Positions 7,447 through 14,329 of a stretch of DNA of 24,313 nucleotides are shown piece by piece (the first letter of the stretch is position 1; the number at the start of each line of letters is the position of its first letter). The position numbers and the translations under genes were made by a program. A model generated the notes under the pieces. The model did not search any database. It worked only from the letters and a program-made list of their open reading frames with translations, and had not been told where the DNA came from. The stretch covers positions 1 through 24,313 of the forward strand of contig JAGZJZ010000083.1 of the NCBI GenBank assembly GCA_018365455.1, written 5' to 3'. Origin of the DNA: Clostridiales bacterium (GTDB lineage: Bacteria > Bacillota > Clostridia > Lachnospirales > Lachnospiraceae).

Positions 7447-7749
7447 CTATCGGGACAAATCTTCAATAAGGGTATCTTCCGTCAGACCGGAGATCACGGC
7501 TATTTTTTCATTCACCATACTGCGGAAGCAATTGGGGAGATGTTCTCGATGTGCTCGGTGAATTGCTACGCATTCTACACATTTTCCGTGATATTTGCAG
7601 GGCTTTTTGCAGGAGCAATGGTCTTGTGTCTTCAATGACTCCCGGAGTTCTTCTACGAATTCATCCTGGATTTTGGTGCCTTCCTGTCGGTTGCCCTTAT
7701 GAAATTCCTTCATGGCTTCTTTCTCTTTTGCATGTCCGTCAATTATCAT
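7447..7749 (-). CDS. Cysteine-rich small protein, putative metal-binding knuckle
   Basis: The protein has 100 residues. The first 44 are charged and helical. Then come six cysteines: C45, C47, C51, C57, C60 and C74, in the pattern C-x-C-x3-C-x2-HGK-C-x2-C-x3-HR-x-H, then LPNCF. This Cys/His block resembles small Lachnospiraceae proteins with HGKCxECV and LPxC motifs (DUF6485-like, recalled and not searched), probably binding zinc or an iron-sulfur cluster. AGGAGC lies about 11 nt before the ATG. A very good promoter is at 7776-7804. It is transcribed away from the cupin gene. Cellular role unknown. Confidence 0.78.
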   Translation of the reverse strand: MIIDGHAKEKEAMKEFHKGNRQEGTKIQDEFVEELRESLKTQDHCSCKKPCKYHGKCVECVAIHRAHREHLPNCFRSMVNEKIAVISGLTEDTLIEDLSR

Positions 7750-7775
7750 AGTATGTACAGCTCCTTTTTTCTTTC

Positions 7776-7804
7776 ATTATAAATCAGATACCGGCAATTG
7801 TCAA
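7776..7804 (-). promoter_or_regulatory. Sigma-A promoter of the Cys-rich gene
   Basis: On the minus strand TTGACA (7799-7804) and TATAAT (7776-7781) are perfect consensus boxes with a 17-bp spacer. They lie just upstream of the Cys-rich protein gene. Confidence 0.8.
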
Positions 7805-7839
7805 AATTGTATAACTATGCATTACAGCCATAAAAAATC

Positions 7840-7868
7840 TTGTAATTATATATTGGGTGAGCTATAAT
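7840..7868 (+). promoter_or_regulatory. Sigma-A promoter of the cupin gene
   Basis: TTGTAA (7840-7845) and TATAAT (7863-7868) are spaced by 17 bp. The expected start of transcription, near 7875, is about 65 nt before the cupin ATG. Confidence 0.75.
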
Positions 7869-7939
7869 TATAACAGCAGATAAATTAATTACCGGGAAGC
7901 ATTTCAAACAGTTCGTGATAACAAACAGGAGGAATTGAG

Positions 7940-8266
7940 ATGAAAATAGAAACAGTAGAAAATATGTGTGGCGGAAAAGGACATGTTATAATCAAACATA
8001 TCCTTGGTGAAAAAGAATTAAATGGCAAATGCGGACTTTACGCAGAGGTAACGATTGAACCTGGAAGTACCCTGGGGTACCATGAACATCATGGTGAGAG
8101 TGAAACGTATTATATTTTATCCGGAACAGGTGACTATGATGATAATGGAAATGTACGTCCGGTAAAGGCAGGAGATGTTACATTTACACCGGATGGTTCG
8201 GGACATGGACTGGTAAATACGGGAGATTCGGATCTTGTATTCATGGCTCTGATTATTATGGATTAA
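7940..8266 (+). CDS. Single-domain cupin
   Basis: This 108-residue protein is essentially one conserved beta-barrel (Cupin_2). Motif 1 is GYHEHHGESETYYILSGTG (about 48-66), supplying His, His and Glu metal ligands. Motif 2 is PDGSGHGLVNTGDSDL (about 84-99), with the fourth His. This size of cupin can be a metal-dependent isomerase or a binding domain; the substrate cannot be told from sequence. AGGAGG is 8 nt before the ATG. It has its own promoter and a strong terminator, so it is monocistronic. Confidence 0.88.
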   Translation: MKIETVENMCGGKGHVIIKHILGEKELNGKCGLYAEVTIEPGSTLGYHEHHGESETYYILSGTGDYDDNGNVRPVKAGDVTFTPDGSGHGLVNTGDSDLVFMALIIMD

Positions 8267-8303
8267 AGGCAGCAGGAAGAAAAATAAATAAATGGTTTAT
8301 TCA

Positions 8304-8334
8304 AATACTTCTGAACTTTTCAGGAGTATTTTTT
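8304..8334 (+). terminator. Rho-independent terminator of the cupin gene
   Basis: A 12-bp stem, AATACTTCTGAA (8304-8315) with 8319-8330 and one G-T pair, has a 3-nt loop and runs into six T (8329-8334). Confidence 0.88.
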
Positions 8335-8407
8335 AACATAATAGTTGCAATACAAAGTTATTGGATGTTAAAACTGGTTATCTCAGATAGTTGAGCGAGC
8401 ATGGGTG

Positions 8408-9295
8408 TTATTCTTCACCAAGTATCTTTTTTAACTGGAAAGCGGCAACGCTGAGGGGGTATTTTGTGTTCTCTACAAGACAGATATTGCGCGGCGGGAT
8501 TTCTTCCGCAACCCGTATCTCAAAAACTTCTTTTTCTTTCACTGCCCTTGCGGCAAATTCTTCCGGAATAAAGCCGATTCCCAGATCATGGGTAACCATG
8601 GGGAGTATCAGGTCCGTGGTAGCGACTTCGATGTCCGGCTCCAGATAGAGCTTGTGAGAGGAAAAGATTTTTTCATAAAATGCAAAAGTTGTGGTTCCCC
8701 TGGACAGTGAGATCAGAGGATATTGGTTTAAATCTTCCAGATGCAGTACCTGGTCTCTTAAATGTCTGAAATGCTTCCCTGCAATTAATATCTCCCGAAA
8801 AGGCAAAAGTGTTGTCTCTTGTAAGGGGGTGTAGGCATCTGTGGGTGAAGTGACGATGGCAAAATCAATTTTGCCGTATTTTAAATGATCGATTGCTTCC
8901 GGGGTTGTGACATTTTGAATCAACAGCTTAATATTGGGGTACATGGAGTGAAAGCTTTTTAGCTTCACCAGCAGGAACCCATGCAGAGCCGTTTCGCTGG
9001 CACCAATGCGGATTAGACCATCCTGGAGGTTGGAGATATCTTTTAGAGATTTTTCTCCGATAAAGATTTCTTCACAGGCTCTACGGACATGGGCATATAA
9101 TTCTTCTCCTTCATGTGTCAGTGATACGCCTTTTTGGGAGCGGACAAACAGCTTACAGTGCAGTTCTTCTTCCAGCAGTTTAATGGTTCGGGAAATAGAC
9201 GGCTGGCTGGACATAAGAAGATTTGCAGCCTGGGTAATGCTTTTGTATTTTGCAACATAGTAGAAAATTTTATAGTATTCAAAATTTGCAGACAT
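8408..9295 (-). CDS. LysR-family transcriptional regulator, divergent from pckA
   Basis: The N-terminal winged helix-turn-helix (about 1-60) contains the LysR signature region SITQAANLLMSSQPSISRTI followed by LEEELHCKLFVR. The rest (about 90-295) is the substrate-binding-like effector domain. An ATG 15 bp further out exists, but GGAGGA (minus sense) lies 7 nt before the ATG at 9293-9295, inside that longer reading, so I take the inner start and 295 residues. It faces pckA across 208 bp containing a LysR-type palindrome (9428-9441). LysR proteins usually regulate the divergent gene, so control of pckA is likely. The effector is unknown. It is closely similar in its first 60 residues to the LysR at 17478-18392. 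Confidence 0.92.
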   Translation of the reverse strand: MSANFEYYKIFYYVAKYKSITQAANLLMSSQPSISRTIKLLEEELHCKLFVRSQKGVSLTHEGEELYAHVRRACEEIFIGEKSLKDISNLQDGLIRIGASETALHGFLLVKLKSFHSMYPNIKLLIQNVTTPEAIDHLKYGKIDFAIVTSPTDAYTPLQETTLLPFREILIAGKHFRHLRDQVLHLEDLNQYPLISLSRGTTTFAFYEKIFSSHKLYLEPDIEVATTDLILPMVTHDLGIGFIPEEFAARAVKEKEVFEIRVAEEIPPRNICLVENTKYPLSVAAFQLKKILGEE

Positions 9296-9427
9296 GTTAT
9301 TTTCCTCCATAGAATATTGTTATGGACACTATATAATAATATTATTTTATTTTATATATCGGGAATAGTATAATACGATTTGTACAAAACAACAAGCATT
9401 TATTGACATATCACTGTAGGCGCCGGC

Positions 9428-9441
9428 ATTGCTAATGCAAT
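9428..9441. promoter_or_regulatory. LysR-type palindrome before pckA
   Basis: ATTGC-TAAT-GCAAT is a dyad that contains the T-N11-A LysR box. It lies about 63 bp before the pckA start codon and overlaps a possible TATAAC -10 (9441-9446). A second, stronger -10-like TATAAT stands at 9369-9374. The LysR gene is the obvious candidate ligand. Confidence 0.45.
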
Positions 9442-9503
9442 ATAACAGAAAGCGAAAATGCAGAAGACAGGAGATATGGCAGCAAAGGAAATAGGAGGAA
9501 TAT

Positions 9504-11090
9504 ATGAATACATATGGTCTTGAAAAATTAGGCATTATGAATCCAAAATCTGTTTACCGCAATTTAAGTCCAGCTCAACTGGTTGAAAAAGCACTTATCA
9601 ATGGAGAAGGCAAATTAAGCAGCACAGGTGCTCTCGTAGTCACTACCGGAAAATATACGGGACGTTCTCCGGAGGATAAATTTGTAGTAGATTCTGAAGG
9701 AATCCATAATGATATTGCATGGGGAAAAGTAAACCGCCCAATCAGTCAGGAAAAGTTCAATGGGATTAAAGGGAAGTTAACTGCTTATCTCCAAAATCGT
9801 GAATTATATATATTTGATGGTATGGCAGGTGCAGATTCCTCTTGTACAAAGAAATTCCGCGTGGTGAATGAGATGGCAAGCCAGAACCTGTTTATCCATC
9901 AGCTACTGATCCGCCCCACAGCAGAGGAGCTGGAAAACTATGGCGATCCGGATTTTACCATAATTGCAGCACCTGGATTTAAATGCAACCCAAGTGAAGA
10001 CGGCGTACACAGCGAAGCAGCCATTATGATTGATTACGAAGCAAAATTGATCCTAATTGCAGGCTCACAATATTCCGGCGAAATGAAAAAGAGTGTCTTC
10101 TCAGTTATGAACTATCTGATGCCGAAAGAGAAAAATGTGCTTCCAATGCACTGCTCGGCAAACATGGATCCGGTAACCGGAGAAACAGCGATTTTCTTCG
10201 GATTATCCGGGACGGGAAAGACCACGCTTTCTGCAGATCCGGGTCGTAAGTTAATCGGTGATGATGAGCATGGCTGGTCAGAAGAAGGGATCTTTAACTT
10301 CGAAGGCGGCTGTTACGCAAAATGTATCAATCTGGATCCGGAAGGAGAGCCGGAAATCTATGGGGCAATTAAATTTGGCAGCCTGGTAGAGAATGTCGTG
10401 ATTGATTCCGAGAGCCGTGAACCTGATTTTGATGACGGGAGCCTGACGGATAACAGCCGTGTGGGATATCCGGTAGATTATATATCCAATGCTGCAATCC
10501 CAGGGGTGGGCGGTATTCCAAAAGTAGTGATCTTCCTGACAGCAGATGCATTTGGCGTCCTGCCTCCAATCAGCAGACTGGATCAGAACGCAGCGATGTA
10601 TCACTTTGTAACGGGATTCACATCGAAACTGGCAGGTACCGAGAGAGGGGTTCAGGAACCCCAGCCAACATTCTCCACCTGTTTTGGAGAACCGTTTATG
10701 CCTATGGATCCGTCCATTTATGCTAAGATGCTGGGAGAGCGTATCGAAAAATATAATACAAAAGTATATTTGATTAATACCGGATGGGCAGGCGGTCCTT
10801 ACGGAGTGGGAAGCCGAATGAAACTGAGATATACCCGCGCTATGGTTACTGCCGCACTGAACGGCGATATTGACAAGGCTGAATATCAGCATGATGAAGT
10901 ATTTAACTTAGATGTTCCGCAGACCTGCCCCAATGTTCCGAATGAGATTATGAATCCGCGTGATACATGGGAAGATAAGGCAGCTTATGACGAGTCTGCT
11001 AAAAAGCTTGCAAAAATGTTCCAGGATAACTTTGCGAAGAAATATCCGAATATGCCAAAGAACATTGCAGATGCAGGTCCAAGAGCATAA
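9504..11090 (+). CDS. pckA: Phosphoenolpyruvate carboxykinase (ATP)
   Basis: The 528-residue protein is the usual size for ATP-dependent PEPCK (EC 4.1.1.49), which interconverts oxaloacetate + ATP and PEP + CO2 + ADP in the cytoplasm. In many anaerobic Firmicutes it can run in the carboxylating direction. Visible motifs are GKYTGRSPEDKF (about 48-60, PEP/oxaloacetate binding), the kinase P-loop FGLSGTGKTTLSADP (about 231-245), the metal-binding GDDEHGW just after it, and the nucleotide-binding RYTRAM near residue 440. AGGAGG lies 7 nt before the ATG. The stop is a double TAATAA. It is divergent from a LysR gene that probably regulates it. Confidence 0.97.
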   Translation: MNTYGLEKLGIMNPKSVYRNLSPAQLVEKALINGEGKLSSTGALVVTTGKYTGRSPEDKFVVDSEGIHNDIAWGKVNRPISQEKFNGIKGKLTAYLQNRELYIFDGMAGADSSCTKKFRVVNEMASQNLFIHQLLIRPTAEELENYGDPDFTIIAAPGFKCNPSEDGVHSEAAIMIDYEAKLILIAGSQYSGEMKKSVFSVMNYLMPKEKNVLPMHCSANMDPVTGETAIFFGLSGTGKTTLSADPGRKLIGDDEHGWSEEGIFNFEGGCYAKCINLDPEGEPEIYGAIKFGSLVENVVIDSESREPDFDDGSLTDNSRVGYPVDYISNAAIPGVGGIPKVVIFLTADAFGVLPPISRLDQNAAMYHFVTGFTSKLAGTERGVQEPQPTFSTCFGEPFMPMDPSIYAKMLGERIEKYNTKVYLINTGWAGGPYGVGSRMKLRYTRAMVTAALNGDIDKAEYQHDEVFNLDVPQTCPNVPNEIMNPRDTWEDKAAYDESAKKLAKMFQDNFAKKYPNMPKNIADAGPRA

Positions 11091-11109
11091 TAAGAAGGAA
11101 AGGCAGCAC

Positions 11110-11172
11110 TTACAAAAGATAAAAAAGCAGTATTTACAAAAGAAAAAACACTACTTACAAAAGATAAAAAGC
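11110..11172 (+). repeat. Short imperfect tandem repeat after pckA
   Basis: TTACAAAAGA begins three adjacent units at 11110, 11134 and 11155, of 24, 21 and about 18 bp. The last unit runs into the hairpin at 11171. It is non-coding. The repeat is A-rich on the plus strand. Confidence 0.75.
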
Positions 11173-11208
11173 CGCCCTAAAAGCAACATGCCTGCTTATT
11201 GGGGCGGC
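11171..11208. terminator. Strong hairpin terminator downstream of pckA
   Basis: GCCGCCC (11171-11177) pairs with GGGCGGC (11202-11208), with a further inner AAGCA/TGCTT pairing. On the plus strand only TGCATTTCT follows. On the minus strand TTTTTATCTTTT follows, so the canonical form faces left although no leftward gene lies to the right of it. It probably acts on pckA as a bidirectional hairpin. Confidence 0.65.
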
Positions 11209-11325
11209 TGCATTTCTAGTTGCATTCATAGTTACATTTCAGTATCATTTCCAATACCAATTCTCTGCATTTAAATAGCATCGTCATAATATATGAAAAG
11301 ATATATAAAAAGAAAGAAAATGGAT

Positions 11326-11354
11326 TTGATCCTGTACCTGATCCGGTGTATAAT
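11326..11354 (+). promoter_or_regulatory. Sigma-A promoter of the 60-aa Cys-rich gene
   Basis: TTGATC (11326-11331), a 17-bp spacer and TATAAT (11349-11354) stand 35 bp before the ATG of the small gene. Confidence 0.72.
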
Positions 11355-11388
11355 TGCATAAGACAACATTACAGGAGGATAAAGTAAA

Positions 11389-11571
11389 ATGACAGGAAAA
11401 TCAAATTGTGACTGCTGTTTGAATTATGCTTATGATGAAGATTATGAATGTTATATCTGTGAAGTAAATCTGGATGAGGATGAGATGGGGCAGTTTATGA
11501 GAAATACATTTACCAATTGTCCTTATTTTCAATTTAATGATGAATATAAAGTGGTACGCAGACAGATGTAA
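11389..11571 (+). CDS. Small Cys-rich acidic protein, DUF6472-like
   Basis: The protein has 60 residues with C7, C9, C10, C21, C24 and C44, a DEDE-rich middle (NLDEDEMG) and the ending NDEYKVVRRQ. This layout matches a widespread Lachnospiraceae mini-protein that I recall as DUF6472; this is unverified. The cysteine spacing suggests metal binding. AGGAGG is 10 nt before the ATG, and a promoter is at 11326-11354. The structured element copy B begins 4 nt after the stop codon, so it is part of the same transcript. Confidence 0.82.
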   Translation: MTGKSNCDCCLNYAYDEDYECYICEVNLDEDEMGQFMRNTFTNCPYFQFNDEYKVVRRQM

Positions 11572-11575
11572 GATT

Positions 11576-11684
11576 CCCCTTAAAAGAGGGAGAGCCAGTA
11601 CCTTAAGGTACTGGCGGGTTATGAAAAAGATTTTTTAATAATGTGTTGTTTGTACTGATCGCTCTGTACAAGTAATACTATAAT
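11576..11684 (+). ncRNA. Structured repeat element, copy B (family not recognised)
   Basis: This is copy B of the element at 2076-2170. It has CCCC, TAAAAGAGGG, a 22-bp perfect palindrome at 11594-11615 (arm GCCAGTACCTT), GTTATGAAAAAGATT, then a 10-bp second stem (11646-11655 with 11666-11675, two G-T pairs) and the shared end ACAAGTA-ATACTATAA. Hairpin 2 is taller than in copy A because of an apical insert that itself pairs (GTAC/GTAC). Pairing kept through sequence change suggests selection at RNA or DNA-hairpin level. After it, 11685-11893 holds no gene; a weak hairpin with a pyrimidine tail (11747-11770) could end the transcript. Confidence 0.5.
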
Positions 11685-11893
11685 ATGATTCTGTGAAAAT
11701 TATGTGACGTATCATTGAAGAAAATGTGTGCATTTTATAAAATAAAAGGAAACTTATTTTTCCTCTCTTTTCCGGTATCATATTGTAACTGAATGAAAAA
11801 AATATTTTTGTACTGGCAGAACGTCTTAAAGAGATAAGATGCAGGGAGCAGCAGAAGTAATTGCTTATGGAACAGCCGTGAAATTTATGTAGC

Positions 11894-11946
11894 AGAGAAA
11901 ATCCATGTTAACACGCTCTGAAGCAGCCTTAACATGGTTTTTCTCT
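11894..11946. terminator. Long bidirectional hairpin terminator
   Basis: Arms of 18 nt (11894-11911 and 11929-11946) are complementary apart from one A-opposed position. The inner stem CCATGTTAA/TTAACATGG is followed by TTTTTCTCT on the plus strand and by ATTTTCTCT on the minus strand. It stands 18 bp beyond the stop of the leftward 60-aa gene, so it ends that operon and probably also rightward transcripts. Confidence 0.75.
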
Positions 11947-11964
11947 GTGGTTTTAAGTTGAAAA

Positions 11965-12147
11965 TTAATTGCCCCCTGGTCCGTCTTTGCGGGGTCTTGT
12001 GCTTTCGTCTTTGGGGATAATGTTGCCATTGCCAAATTCCGGTGGAAAGGTATTGGTTGCATTATCTGGTTTTGGTGTGTCAATTTCGGGAATATTTCCG
12101 TCATCGTAAACATTTGTTTTTGTATTGCCGTCGTCGATATTTATCAT
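11965..12147 (-). CDS. Small Asp/Asn/Pro-rich protein, 60 aa
   Basis: The frame runs from ATG at 12145-12147 to a stop at 11965. The protein is hydrophilic and low in complexity (D, N, P, G, K), starting MINIDDGNTKTNVYDDGN and ending PRKDGPGGN. It has no cysteines, membrane helix or signal peptide. AGAGGA lies about 9 nt upstream. It follows a 52-aa gene by 39 bp on the same strand, and a long hairpin terminator follows it, so the two form a small operon. I do not recognise the family. Overlapping frames on the same strand lack a ribosome binding site. The composition suggests a disordered protein. Confidence 0.6.
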   Translation of the reverse strand: MINIDDGNTKTNVYDDGNIPEIDTPKPDNATNTFPPEFGNGNIIPKDESTRPRKDGPGGN

Positions 12148-12186
12148 GTGTTGTTCCTCTCTTTCGCATGAATGTATGGTAGCCGG

Positions 12187-12345
12187 CTATTGGTTGCCTT
12201 CACCCTCTGCTACAATTTCTTCCAGTACGCGTATCAAGTCATGAATATTATTCAGTTGTACATTTTTTTCCAGGATCAGATTTTTCAGATCGATGGAAAG
12301 CGTTTCGAATTTCTCCTTTACTTCCGGAGCTACATAAGAAGACAT
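12187..12345 (-). CDS. Small helical protein, 52 aa
   Basis: The frame runs from ATG at 12343-12345 to TAG at 12187-12189. The sequence starts MSSYVAPEVKEKFETLSIDL and continues with heptad-like leucines and isoleucines (LKNLILEKNVQLNNIHDL, then LEEIVAEGEG), so it should form one or two amphipathic helices. GAGGTG lies 7 nt before the ATG, a good site. It is the first gene of a two-gene leftward unit with the 60-aa protein. I have an impression of similar 50-60 residue proteins in Clostridia, but no function is known to me. It is not a reading-frame shadow, because the opposite strand has no ribosome binding site. Confidence 0.68.
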   Translation of the reverse strand: MSSYVAPEVKEKFETLSIDLKNLILEKNVQLNNIHDLIRVLEEIVAEGEGNQ

Positions 12346-12415
12346 TTTTCATCACCTCGTATATAATATGCACAGAAAATGGTAGTTTTATTCATCTGAT
12401 TCCTTTTTGGCGGTA

Positions 12416-12443
12416 TTGCATATGTTAGATATGTGGATAAATA
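12416..12443 (+). promoter_or_regulatory. Candidate promoter of the amidase gene
   Basis: TTGCAT (12416-12421), a 16-bp spacer and TAAATA (12438-12443) sit just before the amidase start. The -10 is so close to the gene (17 bp) that the leader would be very short. Confidence 0.35.
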
Positions 12444-12459
12444 AAGTGAGGTATGTGAT

Positions 12460-13269
12460 ATGGAAATAAAAAAAAGTATATTAACGAATTCGAGTTGTTA
12501 TAAAACAGGCAGAACCATAAAGCCTCAGGGAATAATGACACATTCCACTGCAACACCCGGCGGTACGGCAAAGGACTTTATCAGCTACTGGAATGGAGAT
12601 ATAGATGCATGCACCAATTATATCATTGATGATACCGGTATCTATCAGCTGCTTCCTGAGACACACCGGTCATGGCATGCAGGGCCGCCGGCAAATGATA
12701 TGTATATCAGCTATGAAATCTGCGAACCGGGAACTTTTTCATATAATGGGCAATGGCTGTCTATGGGAAATTATGATCCATCCCTGCCGGAAAATATCCG
12801 CTATTTTCGGAATGTATATGAAAAAGCAGTTTGGCTCAGCGCTTATTTTTGCAAAAAATACGGCTGGAAGCCAGACAAAGACCATGTTCTCTGCCATTAT
12901 GAAGGATTTTTAAAAGGAGTGGCGACGGAGCACGTGGATGTAACCCATTGGTTCCCTAAACACGGTAAGAATATGGACATTTTCCGGGCAGATGTTAAAG
13001 CTGCAATAGAGAAAGATGATAAGCCGGGGAATCCCAAGCCGGAAAAGGATGTGCTGTACTGCGTCCAGGCAGGATCATTTCGGGATGAAAAAATGGCGAA
13101 AAGCCTGGCTGCAGTCTTAAATAAAAAAGGTTTCCAGGCATTTGTAAAAAAAGAAAATAAATTATATAAGATTCAGGCGGGAGCTTTTAAGGATAGAGAA
13201 AATGCGGTGAAGCTGGTCCAGAAATTAAAAGAAGCCGGATTTGAATCCTTTATACTGAAGAAGTCCTGA
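12460..13269 (+). CDS. N-acetylmuramoyl-L-alanine amidase (Amidase_2) with C-terminal SPOR domain
   Basis: The 269-residue enzyme has an Amidase_2/PGRP-type zinc domain at about 20-180: GIMTHSTATPGG with H28, HRSWHAGP around H70-H73, ISYEICEP, and HVDVTHW near 158-164. Such enzymes cut the bond between muramic acid and the stem peptide. At about 197-269 is a SPOR domain: YCVQAGSFRDEKMAKSL, then a second half starting YKIQAGAFKDRENAVKL. SPOR domains bind glycan strands lacking stem peptides, at septa or in spore cortex. The length and layout resemble phage-derived or sporulation amidases. There is no signal peptide, so it may act after phage-type lysis or in the mother cell. GTGAGG lies about 8-9 nt before the ATG. 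Confidence 0.92.
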   Translation: MEIKKSILTNSSCYKTGRTIKPQGIMTHSTATPGGTAKDFISYWNGDIDACTNYIIDDTGIYQLLPETHRSWHAGPPANDMYISYEICEPGTFSYNGQWLSMGNYDPSLPENIRYFRNVYEKAVWLSAYFCKKYGWKPDKDHVLCHYEGFLKGVATEHVDVTHWFPKHGKNMDIFRADVKAAIEKDDKPGNPKPEKDVLYCVQAGSFRDEKMAKSLAAVLNKKGFQAFVKKENKLYKIQAGAFKDRENAVKLVQKLKEAGFESFILKKS

Positions 13270-13302
13270 TTTGCGTAAAAGAGGGTGTCTGGACGATGTA
13301 CT

Positions 13303-13322
13303 AGGCAGAAATTCTGCCTTTT
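13303..13322 (+). terminator. Terminator of the amidase gene
   Basis: AGGCAGAA (13303-13310) pairs with TTCTGCCT (13312-13319) around a tiny loop and runs into TTTT (13319-13322). It is 34 bp after the stop. The following 350 bp up to 13674 has no gene I can support. Confidence 0.7.
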
Positions 13323-13396
13323 CCGTCTCCCGGCACGTTAATGAGATTTGCTCCAGGATTTAAAATTTTGACAAACCCGGAAAAAGACAAAAAAGG

Positions 13397-13414
13397 GGAC
13401 CAGTTGCCTGGTCC
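13397..13414 (-). terminator. Hairpin with a leftward U-tract
   Basis: GGACCAG (13397-13403) pairs with CTGGTCC (13408-13414), loop TTGC. On the minus strand CCTTTTTTG follows, a canonical terminator shape. No leftward gene is visible to the right, so either it terminates an unrecognised small RNA from about 13414-13600 or it simply insulates the CBS gene. Confidence 0.5.
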
Positions 13415-13606
13415 TAAAAGGAAAGAGAAATGTATATAAAAAAAGCTTGTATGCTTTATTTATAAATAATACTATACTACGCAGATATGAATGAATTATG
13501 GCGCGGGACTTAATATATTCTAAAATCATTAAAGAAATTATAAAAAAACAGGAAAGTAAGATTTTATAAAATCATTATAAACTCTTTATGAAATACGTAC
13601 TTTGCA

Positions 13607-13635
13607 TTGACGAAAATTGCAGATTGTCTTATAAT
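13607..13635 (+). promoter_or_regulatory. Sigma-A promoter of the CBS-domain gene
   Basis: TTGACG (13607-13612), a 17-bp spacer and TATAAT (13630-13635) stand 40 bp before the ATG. Confidence 0.78.
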
Positions 13636-13674
13636 ATTTTATAAGGAAGTAAGAAAAAAACAGGGAGATTACAG

Positions 13675-14097
13675 ATGAATATTTTATTCTTTTTGACCCC
13701 AAAAAGTGAAGTGGCGTATTTATATGAAGATTATTCATTACGTCAGGCGCTGGAGAAAATGGAGCATCACAGATACAGCGCAGTACCCATCATTAACCGG
13801 AAAGGAAACTATGTTGGTACAATCACAGAAGGGGACATGTTATGGAATGTGAAAGACAAATATCTATTAGATTTACATAAAGCTGAAGAGATCCCGCTAA
13901 CTCAGATTAAAAGAAGATGGTACAATGATCCCGTCAATGTTAATTGTGAGATCGAGGATCTGGTCATGACATCTATGAATCAGAACTTCGTGCCGGTGAT
14001 CGATGATAACCAGACTTTTATCGGTATTATAAAGAGGAAGGATATCATTCAGTACTGCTATAACTGTTATAAAGGCCAGACTGATAAAATAAGTTAA
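13675..14097 (+). CDS. Stand-alone CBS-domain pair protein
   Basis: The 140-residue protein is made of two CBS motifs, at about 8-62 and 75-135. Diagnostic segments are YSAVPIINRKGNYVGTITEGDML in the first and FVPVIDDNQTFIGIIKRKDII in the second. A CBS pair forms a Bateman module that binds adenosine nucleotides (AMP, ATP, SAM or c-di-AMP) and usually regulates a partner. No enzyme domain is attached. It has its own promoter and terminator, so it is not in the ilvN transcript, though it is the next gene. The start has GGGAGAT about 8 nt upstream. Partner unknown. Confidence 0.9.
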   Translation: MNILFFLTPKSEVAYLYEDYSLRQALEKMEHHRYSAVPIINRKGNYVGTITEGDMLWNVKDKYLLDLHKAEEIPLTQIKRRWYNDPVNVNCEIEDLVMTSMNQNFVPVIDDNQTFIGIIKRKDIIQYCYNCYKGQTDKIS

Positions 14098-14181
14098 AAT
14101 TAGTAATGTTTGGAAGGACAGTTCAAATTTCACTTATATAGAACTGATCAAGCATATTTAAATGAATATTCAGAAAATTGC

Positions 14182-14213
14182 ACCGGGTAACTAAAATTTA
14201 CCCGGTTATTTTA
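14182..14213 (+). terminator. Terminator of the CBS-domain gene
   Basis: ACCGGGTAA (14182-14190) pairs with TTACCCGGT (14198-14206), followed by TATTTT. Confidence 0.82.
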
Positions 14214-14269
14214 GGAATATTCACTTTAACAATTCAATGTGTTACAAAACCACTTTGCCAAATTTAACA

Positions 14270-14298
14270 TTGACAAAGAATGTAATAATTGGTAGAAT
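14270..14298 (+). promoter_or_regulatory. Sigma-A promoter of ilvN-ilvC
   Basis: TTGACA (14270-14275), a 17-bp spacer and TAGAAT (14293-14298). Transcription would begin near 14305, only about 25 nt before the ilvN start. That leaves no room for a T-box or leader-peptide attenuator. It also rules out the longer reading frame that begins at 14237. Confidence 0.82.
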
Positions 14299-14329
14299 AC
14301 TTTTAGTCTGTATAAAAGGTGGTTTTACT

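Noticed and set aside
9403..9408. TTGACA box before pckA as a -35
   Set aside because: No -10 at 16-18 bp; GCATTG stands there instead. The more likely promoter elements are listed with the LysR palindrome.
10278..10892. 204-aa minus-strand frame inside pckA
   Set aside because: Antisense to conserved PEPCK motifs; no start signals.
10960..11274. 104-aa frame overlapping the end of pckA
   Set aside because: Its tail only translates the A-rich repeat and terminator hairpin (lysine-rich), and its head is out of frame with pckA.
13276..13286. Third TAAAAGAGGG, as in the structured element
   Set aside because: Only the 10-mer matches; none of the palindrome, GTTATGAAAAAGATT or second stem follows.
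13338..13529. 63-aa minus-strand frame after the amidase
   Set aside because: It runs through the terminator hairpin at 13397-13414 and has no ribosome binding site.
14237..14329. N-terminal extension of IlvN
   Set aside because: The frame is open but begins upstream of the promoter (14270-14298), and the ACT domain starts at the ATG at 14330.
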